This document shows positions 8,991 through 19,293 of a stretch of 64,000 nucleotides of DNA, piece by piece (position 1 is the first letter of the stretch; each line of letters starts with the position of its first letter). Source of the stretch: Actinocrispum wychmicini (lineage in GTDB: Bacteria; Actinomycetota; Actinomycetes; Mycobacteriales; Pseudonocardiaceae); the NCBI RefSeq assembly GCF_004345645.1, contig NZ_SLWS01000007.1, forward strand, positions 62,001 to 126,000, written 5' to 3'. The position numbers and the translations under genes are program-made. The notes below the pieces were generated by a model. That model was not told where the DNA came from. It was given only the letters and a program-made list of their open reading frames with translations, and ran no database searches.

Positions 8991-11213
8991 ATGCTGGCCT
9001 GCGTGGACAATGCGGGGATCCACAACGAGATCGCGGCTGCGGACCTACGGGGCGCGGTGGTGCAGGCCGGGACCATCCAGCACGTCACCCTGACCGGCCA
9101 CGGCCCACGACCAGCTGGCCTGGCCGCGGTGGTGCCCCGGCAACTGCCGGGCACGGTACGGGACTTCACCGGCCGGGCCGACCACGTGGCCACGCTCGAC
9201 ACCGTGCTCCCCACCGACACCACACCCGAGGCCGCCGACGCACCCGGGGCGGTGGTGATCACCGCGATCGACGGTACCGGCGGGATCGGCAAGACCACCC
9301 TGGCCGTGTGGTGGGCGCACCGCGTGCAGCACCAGTTCCCCGACGGCACCCTGCACGTCAACCTGCGCGGCTATGGCCCCGGCGACCCCGCCACCCCGGA
9401 CGACGCTCTGGACGGGTTCCTGCGCGCCCTGGGCGTGTCCGCAGAGGCGATCCCGGTCAGTGTGGACACCAAGGCGGCGATGTTTCGGTCACTGCTGGCC
9501 GGCCGGCGGGTGCTGCTCGTGCTGGACAACGCCAACCACCCCGAACAGATCCGGCCCCTGCTGCCCGGGTCACCGGGATGCGTGGTGGTGGTGACCAGCC
9601 GCGACAGCCTCACCGGCCTGGTCATCACCGACGGCGCCCAGCGGATCACCCTGGACCTGCTCAGCGAGACCGAAGCGCACGACCTGGTTACCGGCATCCT
9701 CGGGCCCGCGCGTGCCGGCGCGGAGCCGGCGGCGGTCGCCGAGCTGGTGCGGTTGTGCGCGCGGCTGCCGCTGGCGTTGCGGATCGCGGCGACCAGGATC
9801 GCCGCCTCGCCACAGGTCACGGTGGCCGAGGTCGTGACCGACCTGGCCGATGACCGCGCCCGGCTGGACGCCCTGAGTCGAGGTGTCGACGAGCGAACGG
9901 CCGTGCGGGCGGTGTTCGACTACTCCTACCAGCGCCTCACCGCGGACCAGGCCCGGCTGTTTCGCCGGCTCGGGCTGCACCCCGGCCCGGAGATCAGCGT
10001 CCACGCCGCCGGCGCGGTCGCCGACCTCGACCCGCACCAGGCCCGCCAGGGACTGCTCGAACTGGCCGACGCGCACATGATCACGGCTGTCGGTCGGCGG
10101 CGGTTCCGGTTCCACGACCTGCTGCGCGCCTACGCCGCCGAGCGCGCCCACCAGCACCACGACGCCGCTGAGCGCGATGGGGCGCTGGACGGCCTGCTGT
10201 GCTGGTATGCCCACACCGCCGCCACCTGCGACACCCTGCTGTTTCCGGCAAATCACCGTTTCTCGTACCAACTCAGGCCGCCGGCGCATCCGCTGCCGAT
10301 GACCGACGACGCATCCGCGTCCACGTGGTTGGAGACTGAGCGGGACAACCTGCTTGCCGCCCTGCGTCACGCCGCCAGCCACGACCGGTTTCACCACACC
10401 TTCGTTCTCGCCGAGGCCACTCGATTCCTCAGTGCATGGGGCGGACGGCAGGAAGAACGGCTTGAGGTCTGCAGCGTGGCGGTGGACGCGGCAACCCGCA
10501 GCGGAGATCGCCATGCCCAGGCTCGGTTCCACGACTTGCGTGGTTCGGCGTTGTACTTCCTTCATCGATGGGACGAGGCCGTTTCCGAGACCCAACTGGC
10601 GTTCGCGCTGGCCCAAGAACTCGGCGACCGATTCCGATACGCGTCTTCCCTGAACAATCTCGCCCGCATACACCTGGCGCAGGACGATGCCACGACAGCG
10701 ATACCGCTGTTCGAGCAGGCACTGCCGGTGGCCAAGGGCGCGGACAGCGGACACATCGAGGCAGCGGTGGCGCACAACCTGTGCATCGCGCACACGCGTC
10801 TGGGCGACTACCAGCGAGCCCTCGAGTACGGCGAACACAGCCTGGCGCTACGTCGCCAGTGCGGCAATCGGCCCGGCGAGGCGGAAGTTCTGCACCAGTT
10901 GGCGCGCGCGGTGCGTGAACTGGGCGAGTACCCACGTGCGATCGACCTGTGCCAGAACGCGGTCACCGTCGGCCGGAGCACGCCGGCTTGGCCGATCGAC
11001 ACGGTTGCCGAACCGCTGGAGACTCTCGCCCAGTGCCTCCACCACACCGGGCGCACCACCGACGCCATCGCGCACTGGCAGGAGGCCGCCGCCGTCTTCG
11101 ACCACTACGGCGAACCGCAGCGCGCCGAGCAGATCCGCGACCATCTGCGCACGCTGTCCGAAGCCCCGAGGAGAACCGGGCCGGCTGGCCCCGCGACGTC
11201 CCACTCCCCATAG
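8991..11213 (+). CDS. NB-ARC/TPR STAND NTPase
   Basis: I place the start at ATG 8991 (GTG 9003 is an alternative), because the upstream open frame is Arg-rich non-coding. A short N-terminal segment (NEIAAADLRGAVVQAG) of the kind preceding many actinobacterial NB-ARC proteins is followed by the NB-ARC module: P-loop GTGGIGKTT (residue ~95), Walker-B-like VLLVLDNA, sensor VVVTSR, and the LPLAL box. A winged-helix region (FRFHDLLRAYAAE) leads into TPR-like helices in the second half. About 740 residues. It lacks the BTAD/DNA-binding domain of AfsR and any recognisable effector. Such STAND proteins sense a signal through the TPRs and oligomerise on ATP. The position beside the EACC1-caspase pair and the integrase suggests a conflict role. 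Confidence 0.85.
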   Translation: MLACVDNAGIHNEIAAADLRGAVVQAGTIQHVTLTGHGPRPAGLAAVVPRQLPGTVRDFTGRADHVATLDTVLPTDTTPEAADAPGAVVITAIDGTGGIGKTTLAVWWAHRVQHQFPDGTLHVNLRGYGPGDPATPDDALDGFLRALGVSAEAIPVSVDTKAAMFRSLLAGRRVLLVLDNANHPEQIRPLLPGSPGCVVVVTSRDSLTGLVITDGAQRITLDLLSETEAHDLVTGILGPARAGAEPAAVAELVRLCARLPLALRIAATRIAASPQVTVAEVVTDLADDRARLDALSRGVDERTAVRAVFDYSYQRLTADQARLFRRLGLHPGPEISVHAAGAVADLDPHQARQGLLELADAHMITAVGRRRFRFHDLLRAYAAERAHQHHDAAERDGALDGLLCWYAHTAATCDTLLFPANHRFSYQLRPPAHPLPMTDDASASTWLETERDNLLAALRHAASHDRFHHTFVLAEATRFLSAWGGRQEERLEVCSVAVDAATRSGDRHAQARFHDLRGSALYFLHRWDEAVSETQLAFALAQELGDRFRYASSLNNLARIHLAQDDATTAIPLFEQALPVAKGADSGHIEAAVAHNLCIAHTRLGDYQRALEYGEHSLALRRQCGNRPGEAEVLHQLARAVRELGEYPRAIDLCQNAVTVGRSTPAWPIDTVAEPLETLAQCLHHTGRTTDAIAHWQEAAAVFDHYGEPQRAEQIRDHLRTLSEAPRRTGPAGPATSHSP

Positions 11214-11478
11214 AAGCTGAACCCCGCACAGCCCAGAACTGTGAACGTTGCCAAAAGGGCCATCCCGCCAGTACCCCCAGATCCCTTGGGCAGGAGCCTA
11301 CTCAGCCGCCCGATCTTCGGCGCGGTTACGACAAACACTTCTACGGCAGCCGCGGCGGTGTGGAGGACCGGGCGTACTCCCCCGAGTCGGATCGGGCCGA
11401 GCGGTAGCGCACCGGCGACGCTGCCCCCGGTCACCGTCTGACCAGTGACGGGGACAGAACAGCGGTGGTGGGGAGAGG

Positions 11479-11922
11479 TCAGTCGTCCTGCGGCTCGCGC
11501 TCCCGCGCGGCGATCATCGCCACGAGGTCGACCTCGCGGCCCGGTCCGAGCCGCTCGGCTTGCTCGGCCGACATCGGCGTCGCGCCGTGCCGCAGCCGCG
11601 GGCACTGCGGACACGCGCCTTGCAGCCCGGCCTGCCACGGTCGTCCACACGAGTCGCACAGCCCGAGCCCGAGAAGGGTCGCCTGGGTCTCCGGGATGAG
11701 GGTGGGGATGCCGTGCCGCCAGCGGATCCGCGCGGCCTCGATGGCGTACCGCAGCCCTGCCATCCGCGCTGCCTGCTTCCACGTCGGATCGTCGGTGTGC
11801 CTGGCCAACTCGTCGTGCAACCGACTCGCCAGCGCGTACGCCTCGGCCCGGCGGTACGGATCAGGTGAGCGGAAGTCCTTCTCCGCCTCGTCCAGGTAGC
11901 GCTCCAGGTCCTCCCGCGACAT
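11479..11922 (-). CDS. Hypothetical protein with C-terminal zinc ribbon
   Basis: From ATG 11922 (MSREDLERYLDEAEK) the product is about 147 residues. A longer start at 12000 is possible but overlaps another small frame. The N-terminal half is helical and charged (YRRAEAYALASRLHDELA). The C-terminal half carries CDSCGRPW and, 11 residues on, CPQCPRL, a four-Cys zinc-ribbon pattern. Family unknown. Such proteins frequently accompany actinobacterial integrative plasmids. Confidence 0.65.
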   Translation of the reverse strand: MSREDLERYLDEAEKDFRSPDPYRRAEAYALASRLHDELARHTDDPTWKQAARMAGLRYAIEAARIRWRHGIPTLIPETQATLLGLGLCDSCGRPWQAGLQGACPQCPRLRHGATPMSAEQAERLGPGREVDLVAMIAAREREPQDD

Positions 11923-11968
11923 GCCCAGCCGGACCCCATCGCCGGACCCGCCGTTGTCCCGGCCGTCC

Positions 11969-12070
11969 TCACGCCACGGGCTCGTGCGCTGGCTGAGCAT
12001 GGGTGTACGAGTCGCCGCTACGCCGGGCTGTCTCGCGGGTTCGGCGTTTGCTGCGCGCGTTCTCGGTCAT
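11969..12070 (-). CDS. Very small basic protein (33 aa)
   Basis: ATG at 12068-12070 to TGA at 11969-11971 encodes a 33-residue, Arg-rich peptide beginning MTENARSKRRTRETARRSG. It sits 46 bp upstream of the zinc-ribbon gene on the same strand. Short basic leaders like this occur in mobile-element gene blocks, but there is no family evidence. Confidence 0.4.
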   Translation of the reverse strand: MTENARSKRRTRETARRSGDSYTHAQPAHEPVA

Positions 12071-12650
12071 GATCGCCTCTCCACGGCCGGAGCCCACACC
12101 ATCCGACCGGCACGATCGACCGCGGCCCGATGGTTGTCACTCTGCACGTGAGTCCCCAGCACCACCTCGCGGTGGCCATCGACCCTTGTCCTCGTCGACA
12201 TCCCCGCCCTGCGTGGGAGGTGTGAGACGTCTCGGAAGCCGGCAGCGACGTACGGCAGCCGCGACGACCGTACCGCACCGCGACCACACCCGGGCGCCGC
12301 ACCGCAGAACATCACCCGGATACCCGAACGCTGAGACGCGGACCAGGCCGACGCCCGCAGACACGCCAACCCGCTGCGGCGCTACCTCCGCCCACCTGCC
12401 CATACTTCGTACCGGCCCGCCGACTGAGGCCATGTGCCTGAACTTCCTGCAGACTTCCTCTCGGTGTCACCGCTGGGTGCCGTTGGCCGGTTGCGGACCG
12501 ACGCCGTCGCCGGCGTGGTTGCACCCCGCCGGCTCACGCTGCCCTCGCCTCGAACCGGGCAGGCCGCCGCGCTTTCTGACGCCTGCCGGATCAAGTTGAG
12601 ACCGTGTCTCACGTGGCCAAGTGTGGGGGTCGGTGCCATGATCTTGGGTC
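12071..12650. other. No supported gene
   Basis: The frames on both strands are Pro/Arg/Ser-rich and mutually overlapping. The last ~50 bp (a GAGACCGTGTCTCA-like stretch near 12598) could be the outer end of the IS5-type relic that follows. Confidence 0.35.
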
Positions 12651-12701
12651 GTGGTTGATCGTTTGTCGTTGCGGTTGGTGCCGGTCCTGGGAGAGGTGTG
12701 A
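12651..12701 (+). pseudogene. 5' scrap of an IS5-family transposase
   Basis: A GTG at 12651 opens VVDRLSLRLVP, which matches the start of a common actinobacterial IS5-type transposase. It then diverges and stops after 16 codons. Nothing else of the element follows. This is an insertion-sequence footprint only. Confidence 0.4.
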
Positions 12702-12788
12702 TGAGCGGAGTGTCCGGTGATGCCACCTCATTGGCCCAACGGTTCGTTGGCGGGTAACGGTTCGTTGATCCGAGTCGACGCTCGCGCT

Positions 12789-13076
12789 ATGAGACGACTA
12801 CTGACGCTCGTGGCAACTGTGGCTGCCGGACTGGGTTTCGTCGTGACAGGCACGGCGGACGCCACACCGGCGTCCTACAAGTGCGCGTACGTGAGTCCGA
12901 CGTTTCCCCCGCCGTAGTTCGTCGCGATCGGGCAATACTCTGTCGGCCCGGAGGGCAGCTTCCGCTTCACCACCTTCGAGAGCGCGCCCCCGGGCGCGGC
13001 CTCTTTCTGTACGTCGTCCTATACCGTTCGCACCCAGCAGGGCAGGATGGACGTGGTCGGTCATGACTGTGTCTAG
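12789..13076 (+). pseudogene. Secreted small protein interrupted by one in-frame amber codon
   Basis: ATG 12789 opens a signal peptide: MRRLL, a hydrophobic core LVATVAAGLGFVV and a plausible cleavage after TADA. The mature part has Cys residues (YKCAY, then SFCTSS and HDCV). After 42 codons there is a TAG at 12915-12917. The same frame then continues for 52 well-formed codons (IGQYSVGPEGSFRFTTFES and on) to a second TAG at 13074-13076. The continuation keeps secreted-protein composition, so the first stop looks like a single nonsense change, a sequencing error, or a readthrough site. Confidence 0.55.
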
Positions 13077-13295
13077 TGGCCTGTCCACTCCGGACGTTTC
13101 TTGGCGGTGAACGCGGCCACGGCGGGGCCACGGCGGTGTGGAAGTCCGTTAAGCCGTAGACGCGCGAGATGTCGGTGTCGTCGACTCTGCCCGCGTGTGC
13201 CTGAGGCCGCACAGTGTCTCCTTGGTTGCCCACATGCTCAGCGGGGCGTGGCCAGGGAGGACAGCAGCAAAGGCGCGGTGCCGCGGCGGTCCGGG

Positions 13296-16195
13296 TCACC
13301 GTTGCTGTGCTTTCCGCAGAAATTCCTGGACAATGGCCTCGCCTCCGGAGTCTCCGGCTCTGCGGAAGAGTTCCACTGCCTTCTGGTTGACGACGATGGC
13401 TTCGTCGAGTCGACTCGTGTCGACGAGCGCGCCGCCGAGACAGAGCAGCGCTTGGCGCTCACCTTTGTGGTCGCCGATCTCCTGGCAGATTGCGAGAGTC
13501 TGCCGGATGACGGGCAGAGACTCCGCCGGCCGGTTCAGGCTCAACAGGATCTGGACGACGTTGAACCGGGCCCGGACCTCGTAGTCACGCTCCCCGATCG
13601 CGCCGAAGATCTCGGCTGCCCGCGCGCTCGGTGCCAGCGCCTCCTCGTGGCGTTGCATCCGCATCAGCGCAAGACCAACGTTGGCCAGCGCCGCGGCTTC
13701 GTTTCCGGCATCACCGAGTTCCTGGTAGGCGGAGGCTGCCAGGTGATAGGCGTCGATGGCCTCCTCGTGCCGTCCCGAGGCCGCCCAGGCTGCGGCCAGG
13801 CGGCCCAGGGCGTCGGCGTAGGTGTTCGTTGCTTGATCCTCCGCTGCGCGCAGCGTCCGATCATCGCTGCGCGGTCCGTACAGCCTGCGGATCATCATCA
13901 CCGCCTGCCGGCTGACGGTGCTCGCCTCCTCGAACTGTCCGGTCGCGCAGAGGGCGGGACCGAGGTTGAGCAGCGCTGCGGCCTCGGTGGCTCGGTGACC
14001 GGTGTCCCGGGCCAGGGTGACCGCGCGCCGGCTGACTTCGATGGCCGCCGCGTACTGCTGCATCTTCAACTGGTGGGAACCCAGGCTGGCCAATGCCCGG
14101 CCCTCGGCCAGGTGGTCCTCGATCTCGCGGAAGATCGTGGCGGCCTGTCCGGCGGCGTCGGCGGCTTCCGGGATACGGTCGAGTTGTTCGAGCATGTCAC
14201 CGAGTTCGTGCAATGCGGCCGCGACGCGGCGGGGATCACCAGCCTGGCTGGCCGCCGCGGCGGTCTGTCGCGCCACGACTACGCCCTCGTCGAGACGGCC
14301 CAACCCGACCAGCGCCGCGCGGACCCGCCTCAGCGCGAAGCCTTCGTGGCCGTGTTCGCCGACCTCTCGGAAGAGGTCGGCCGACCGCCGCCCGACCGTG
14401 ATGGCCTCCTCAAATCGGGCCAACTCGACGAACACGGCAGCCGTACCAGCGAGCGCGTTGGCCTCGCCCGCGCGATCCCCGACGGCGCGGCCGGTCTCCG
14501 CGCACCGTTGAAAAGGCTCGATGGCGTCGGTGAACCGGCGTAGACCGAGTAGCGCGGTCCCGAGCCAATACAACGTCTGGTGTTCGTGTGCGATGTCGTT
14601 AGTCGCGCGCCATTTCGCCACGGCCTGCCGGTACGGATCGATGGCTTCGTCGATCCGGTTGACCTGGGTCAGCGCCCGGCCGAAGTTGGCCAGTGCCATC
14701 GCCTCGCCGTGCGTCTCGTTCGGATCGGCCAGTTCCGCGAAGATCGACGCGGCGTGGCCTGACCGCTCTACGCTGTCGTCGAAGTCGCCCAACGCCAGCA
14801 AAGCCACGCCCAGATGCGTGAGCGCCCAGGCTTCGTCCGGACGAGCACTCGCGCTGTGGCAGGCGGCCAGTACTCGCCTGCCGACCTCCAGAACATCCGT
14901 GTACCAACCCAACCGGCACAGGACATGGCATAGTGCCAACAGCGCCTTCCGGCACTGTTTCAGGTCACCGGCCGCCTCGAACAGCTCCGCCGCCTGTTGA
15001 CAGGCGTCAGCGGCGTCGGTCGGCTGGCCCACCTCGAGGTAGGCCCTACCCAACTTGAGGTAGGTGTCGGCCTCAAACCAGGGTCTGCCGCTGCCCTCGT
15101 ACTCGCCTTTGTTGATCCGCTGATAAATGGCGGCCGCCTGTTCGAGGACGGTGATGGCCTCGGCGACCCGACCGGTCCCGAGCAGGGCCGAGCCAAGATT
15201 GAACAAGGGTTGTGCCCTCGGGGATTCCCCGTCGAGTTCCCGTTGGATCGCGATGGCGCGTTCGCTGGCGGTGACGACTTCGTCGTATCGCCGCGCGGGA
15301 AGCAGGACAGCACCGAGATTGGCGAGAGCTGCGGCTTCTTCTGTCCGGTTGCCGTTCTGGTGGAAGATTTCCGCCGCGCGGGCACAGGCCGCGATGGCTT
15401 CGTCCTGGCGGCCGGCTTCGGCCAGCTGGACGCCGAGATTGACCACCGCCGCGGCCTCGCTGGTGTGATCGTTCAGTTCCCGGTACAGGGTGACGGCGCG
15501 TCGGCCGGCCTCAACGACGTCGGGGTGTCCCCGCCATGAGTATGCGGCGGCGCAGAAGTTCAGCAGCGTGTCCGCTTCGTTCTCCCGGTCACCGGCCTGG
15601 CGGTACAGAGCCGCGAGTCGACGGGTGAGGCGTGCTTGCTCGGGTTCGGCAGAGCGGATGACGCGATTGGCTTTCATGTGTGTGTCGGCGGCTTCGCTGT
15701 ACGCCGCCAACGCCTCGTCGGCACGTCCCAGCCCGGACACGATGTCGCCCAGCGCTTCCAGCGATCCCGCAAGCTGGCGTTGATCGGGCACAGAGCCGCC
15801 ATCGGCCAGTTGACGAGCGAGCATGACGGCTTCCTCGACCCGGACGACCGCCTCATCCGCGCGGTCCACTGTGGAGAGTACCCGGCCCAGGTTTGTCAGC
15901 CGCAGCACCAGACTCAGTGTGTGCGCTCGCGGGTTGGCCGCGGCCAGGCGCCGATACACCTCGACGGCCTCGACCTGCGTCGACACCGCACGCTCCCGGA
16001 GCCCTGGCTGAGCAACGCTTGGGCGAGGTTGTTCAAGGACGATCCCAGCAGGTCGAGATACTCGCCGGGACTGGCGGTGGCCAGCCGTCGACCCCACTTG
16101 ACGGCCTCCTGTGCGACGGCCACGGCGGCGGGCCGCGACAGCGAGAACTGCTCCCCGGACGAGGTAAGCAGTCCAGGTCCTCCGACGCCATGCAC
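13296..16195 (-). pseudogene. Large TPR-repeat protein with one frameshift near its N-terminus
   Basis: More than 20 tandem TPR-like units of about 40-45 residues run through this protein (patterns such as AAVVNLGVQLAEAGRQDEAI and EAWALTHLGVALLALGDFDDS). The N-terminal ~65 residues (LSRPAAVAVAQEAVKWGRRL, LNNLAQALLSQG) are in one frame, and the rest (LRERAVSTQVEAVEV onward) in another. A single missing C near 16000-16006 explains it. Restored, the protein is about 965 residues with no enzymatic or NB-ARC domain. Relatives usually carry a larger N-terminal part, and here the start abuts a truncated acetyl-CoA hydrolase gene, so a deletion probably removed the 5' end. Likely role: a protein-protein scaffold. 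Confidence 0.7.
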
Positions 16196-16249
16196 GCATT
16201 GGTCCCACCTTCCCGTGACCGTTCCTCATCAGTCGCCCCCGCGTAGCTC

Positions 16250-17345
16250 CCGCGATCTCCCCGACTGGATAGAGGCTCAGGTCGGCCGCGGCGGCGTGGA
16301 GCTCGGGCCGGGCGTCCGGGTGGGCGACGTTGTCGATGATCTGGGTGGCCTGGTCGGCGGCGTCGCGGCCCCAGATCGTCGCGGTGCCTTGTTCGCTGAC
16401 GATGAAGCTGTTGGAACGAGTGACCGGGCCGGCGAGGCTGGGGACCACTGTGGACACATTGGCCTTCGGATGCCATTACGGCAGGGCGATGATCGCCCGA
16501 CCACCTGGAGAATGCAGGGCACCGACGACGAAGTCCGTCTGGCCGCCGAACCCGGAGTAGATCACGCCGTGCACCCGGCTGGCGTTGGCCTGGGCGAACA
16601 AGTCCACCTGCAGCGCGCCGTTCACCGACACCAGGGACCGCTGGCGGGCGATCAGCCCGGGATCGTTGGTCTTCTCGGTCCCGAACGAGGCCGTCACAGG
16701 CACCGCCGGATCCAGCGCGCCAGCCTTTTCCAGCGACAATACACCGTCGCTGAACATCTCCGACCACACCGACAGCCCACGCCGCGTGGTCGCCTCCGCC
16801 AACACCGCGTCCGGCACCGCGCCGATCCCCAACTGGAGCGTCGCGCCGTCGTCGATGAGGTCGGCCACCCGGGCACCGATCGCGCGGGACACGTCTCCGA
16901 TCGCCTGCGGTGCCGGTGCGGCAAGGGGTTCGGCGACCTCGACGGCATAGTCGATCTCGTCCACGGCCAGCACCGCATCGCCGTAGGTGTACGGCACGTG
17001 CGGATTGATCTGGGCGATGACCAGGCCACCGCGGGCGCGGGTAGCTTCGATCGCGGCGGGCAGGATGTTGACCTCAGTGCCCAGGGACACCGTGCCGTCC
17101 ACCGGTGTCGATGTGTGGATCAGCACGATGTCCGGCGGCAACGTGTGTTTGAGCAGTTCGGGGACCAGCGACAGGCGCGACGGGAAGTAGCGCAGCCCCG
17201 TGCGGCCACGCATGCCCGCCCCGACGAACGGGGTCTCCAACAGCACCCCGTCGCGGTCGGGAATACCCAACTGGGCGTTCAGCGCGAACAACGGATACTC
17301 CGGCACAACACCGTCCACAAGCGCCAACGCCCGACGTGGGGTGGT
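16250..17345 (-). pseudogene. Acetyl-CoA hydrolase/transferase family gene, truncated and with an in-frame ochre stop
   Basis: The leftward frame from about 17345 encodes most of an acetyl-CoA hydrolase/4-hydroxybutyrate CoA-transferase: LFALNAQLGIPDRDGV, ETPFVGAGMRG, VSLGTEVNILPAA, VIAQINPHVPYTYGD and GIGAVPDAVLAE, then IYSGFGGQTDFV. At 16476-16478 a TAA interrupts the family motif IALP-S-WHPKANVSTVVP. The Ser codon (TCA) has apparently become TAA. The frame then continues through SFIVSEQGTATIWGR and IDNVAHPDARPELHAAA. About 30-45 N-terminal residues are missing, because the 5' end abuts the divergent gene at 17361. The normal stop is lost and the frame runs on. The enzyme would exchange or hydrolyse acyl-CoA, but this copy is dead unless the stop is suppressed. 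Confidence 0.8.
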
Positions 17346-17360
17346 GGGACAATTGCGTGT

Positions 17361-18833
17361 GTGAGCGATCAAACCGATCTCCGCAGCGCCTGCCAGGCGT
17401 TTGTCGCATCAGCGTTCGCCGCGCTCGCCGAAGAGCACGTGTTGCCCGCCCCGCGCTACCACGCGCATATGGCAGTTGGTCGCGACTACTTCGGCGACAC
17501 CATCATGCCCCTCGCCGAGTTCACCGCGCTGGAGGCGTTGCTGGATCAGCGTTACGCCAAGCGGTTCGCCGAACCGCACAAGCGCAGGCACCCTGAGTTC
17601 GCCAAGACCTACATCTTCAGCTTGCTGGAAGCGTGCATCGCCCGGTGCGCACACGCCGGAGACTTCACTCCCAGCGGGCCGACGGTCGAGGGGGCAATCG
17701 ATGAACTGCTCGCGGTCTTGGGAACCCGCACCTACGACCTGGTCTGCGCCCGGCATGTCTCCCATCTGACCACTGCGAGCGGTACCGAGATCCAGATCGG
17801 TGACGTCACGATCATGCCCGAGCCCTACGGACCCCACGCCGCCATCACAGACCGGATTCGACGAGAGATCCCTGGCGCGCCTCGTGCCTGGAACCGCGAC
17901 CTCCTACGCCCGTACGACCCTCCGCACGCCCTGCTGATCGTCCGCGAAACCACCGACGCCGCCGACCCATACGCTGTCCAAAGTCGACTGTCGTCCAGGC
18001 TGGAGCGGTTTCTGCTGATTGCGCGCCTGTTGACCGCCGGCACAGTCCAGTCGGTCTACGAGGCAAGCGGGGTAGCGACGCTCATCTCCTGCATGGATCC
18101 GCAGATTCACAAGGCCCACAAGGGCATGCTCGACACCCTGGTCCGCCGCACGGTCCGGCTGACCGGCGACGAGGCGCCTGTCTTCACCGCGGTCAGCGAC
18201 ATGATCCACGCCGCTGACGTCAAGCGGGACGGTATTGTGGCGACCTCCTTCGACGTAGCTCTCAGCAAGTACAACCACTCCCATACGACCGACAGCCCCT
18301 ACGAGCATCTGGTCGATCTGGCCACAGCATTGGAAGGCGTTCTCATCGGTGCCGAGAACGAGGGCGAAGGGTTGACGCTGCGCTTGTGCACACGAGCCGC
18401 CGCGCTACTGACCAGCGACGATGATCCGGCGATCGCGGTGTTCAGCGATGTCAAGGAGCTATACGGCCTACGGTCAAAGCTCGTCCACGGAGGTCAGATC
18501 ACCGAAAGGGACCTGCGGAGGGTCTTCACACGGGTCTCGACCGTACCCGCGGACGACGCCGAACACCGATTCGGCATGGCCCTCGCTCACGCTGTTGACC
18601 GGATGCGCGACCTGGTCCGTCGCGCCATCCTCGCCCGCCTTTGCCTTGCCGAACAGCCTAACCCTGTCTGGCCGTTCTCCGGGCGCACTCCGGTCGATGC
18701 CATCCTCGCTGACGACCGCCAACGAGATACGTGGCGACGACGCTGGCACGCCCGCCTCGCCTCCGTTGGAGCCGACTACGCCGGTGGCAAACCCCGCGCC
18801 GCCGTCGACATCATCTCGCAAGAAGACTGGTAG
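17361..18833 (+). CDS. HEPN-type (ApeA-like) hypothetical protein
   Basis: GTG 17361 (VSDQTDLRSACQAF) is chosen although the frame stays open far upstream, because that part overlaps the oppositely oriented TPR gene. The 490-residue product has an uncharacterised N-terminal two thirds. The C-terminal region has the helical layout of ApeA-type HEPN domains: EHLVDLATALEGVLIG, then RLCTRAAALL and finally YGLRSKLVHGG (residues ~367-377). This gives the RxxxxH motif of catalytic HEPN RNases. HEPN proteins of this kind occur in abortive-infection systems. Role inferred: an RNA-targeting defence protein. A perfect hairpin follows the stop. Confidence 0.65.
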   Translation: MSDQTDLRSACQAFVASAFAALAEEHVLPAPRYHAHMAVGRDYFGDTIMPLAEFTALEALLDQRYAKRFAEPHKRRHPEFAKTYIFSLLEACIARCAHAGDFTPSGPTVEGAIDELLAVLGTRTYDLVCARHVSHLTTASGTEIQIGDVTIMPEPYGPHAAITDRIRREIPGAPRAWNRDLLRPYDPPHALLIVRETTDAADPYAVQSRLSSRLERFLLIARLLTAGTVQSVYEASGVATLISCMDPQIHKAHKGMLDTLVRRTVRLTGDEAPVFTAVSDMIHAADVKRDGIVATSFDVALSKYNHSHTTDSPYEHLVDLATALEGVLIGAENEGEGLTLRLCTRAAALLTSDDDPAIAVFSDVKELYGLRSKLVHGGQITERDLRRVFTRVSTVPADDAEHRFGMALAHAVDRMRDLVRRAILARLCLAEQPNPVWPFSGRTPVDAILADDRQRDTWRRRWHARLASVGADYAGGKPRAAVDIISQEDW

Positions 18834-18842
18834 CCACGGCGG

Positions 18843-18879
18843 GGCTGTCAAACGGGACAGAGCCTCTCGTTTGACAGCC
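18843..18879 (+). terminator. Hairpin after the HEPN gene
   Basis: A perfect 12-bp stem, GGCTGTCAAACG (18843-18854) with CGTTTGACAGCC (18868-18879), and a 13-nt loop start 9 bp after the stop at 18833. No U-tract follows, as is usual in high-GC actinobacteria. Confidence 0.7.
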
Positions 18880-18983
18880 TGCCCGGCTGGGCACTCATGT
18901 GAGGAGGTGAGCAAAGCGATCCGTTTGCCTGTGACGAACGTCATGGCGGCATTACTGCCGTCGGAACGGAGGCTCTGTTCGCA

Positions 18984-19260
18984 GTGATACCAAATCGGAT
19001 GCCAGCGGTCTATCGGGTTGAGGATTCTGCTGTGGGCGATCGGGCCCGATGGTGGATCGCCACTCTGGTGGCGCTCGTTGGGGTCGTGATCGCTGTGCTG
19101 GCGTGGCGTAACCCGCGTAGTCCGGACGTCGGCAACGCGCCGCACGGCTGTGCATCGAGCAGCGGTCTGGTGCCCACCGCGGGGCCTGGCGGCGATGTTC
19201 CCGTTGATCTCGTTGGAGTATGGGACGGCTTCCTTGATAACACCAGGATGCCTGTGCTGG
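18984..19260 (+). pseudogene. Possible membrane-anchored protein cut by an IS fragment
   Basis: The frame carries one convincing membrane helix (WWIATLVALVGVVIAVLAW), a short linker and an extracytoplasmic beginning (DVPVDLVGVWDGFL). It then runs out of protein-like sequence close to the end of an IS fragment at 19294. This looks like the 5' part of a small membrane-anchored protein whose 3' part was lost at the insertion. The start is uncertain. Confidence 0.35.
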
Positions 19261-19293
19261 TCGAAAGTCGGTTGTCGGTTCTAGCCTGGGTTT

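Noticed and set aside
11105..11782. 225-aa leftward frame across the NB-ARC end and the zinc-ribbon gene
   Set aside because: It overlaps two better genes. The part free of overlap (11230-11470) has no recognisable domain.
13101..14543. 480-aa forward frame opposite the TPR gene
   Set aside because: Antisense shadow. The TPR periodicity lies on the other strand.
15636..17360. N-terminal extension of the HEPN gene's frame
   Set aside because: It overlaps the TPR and CoA-hydrolase genes on the other strand and is low-complexity. GTG 17361 is the sensible start.
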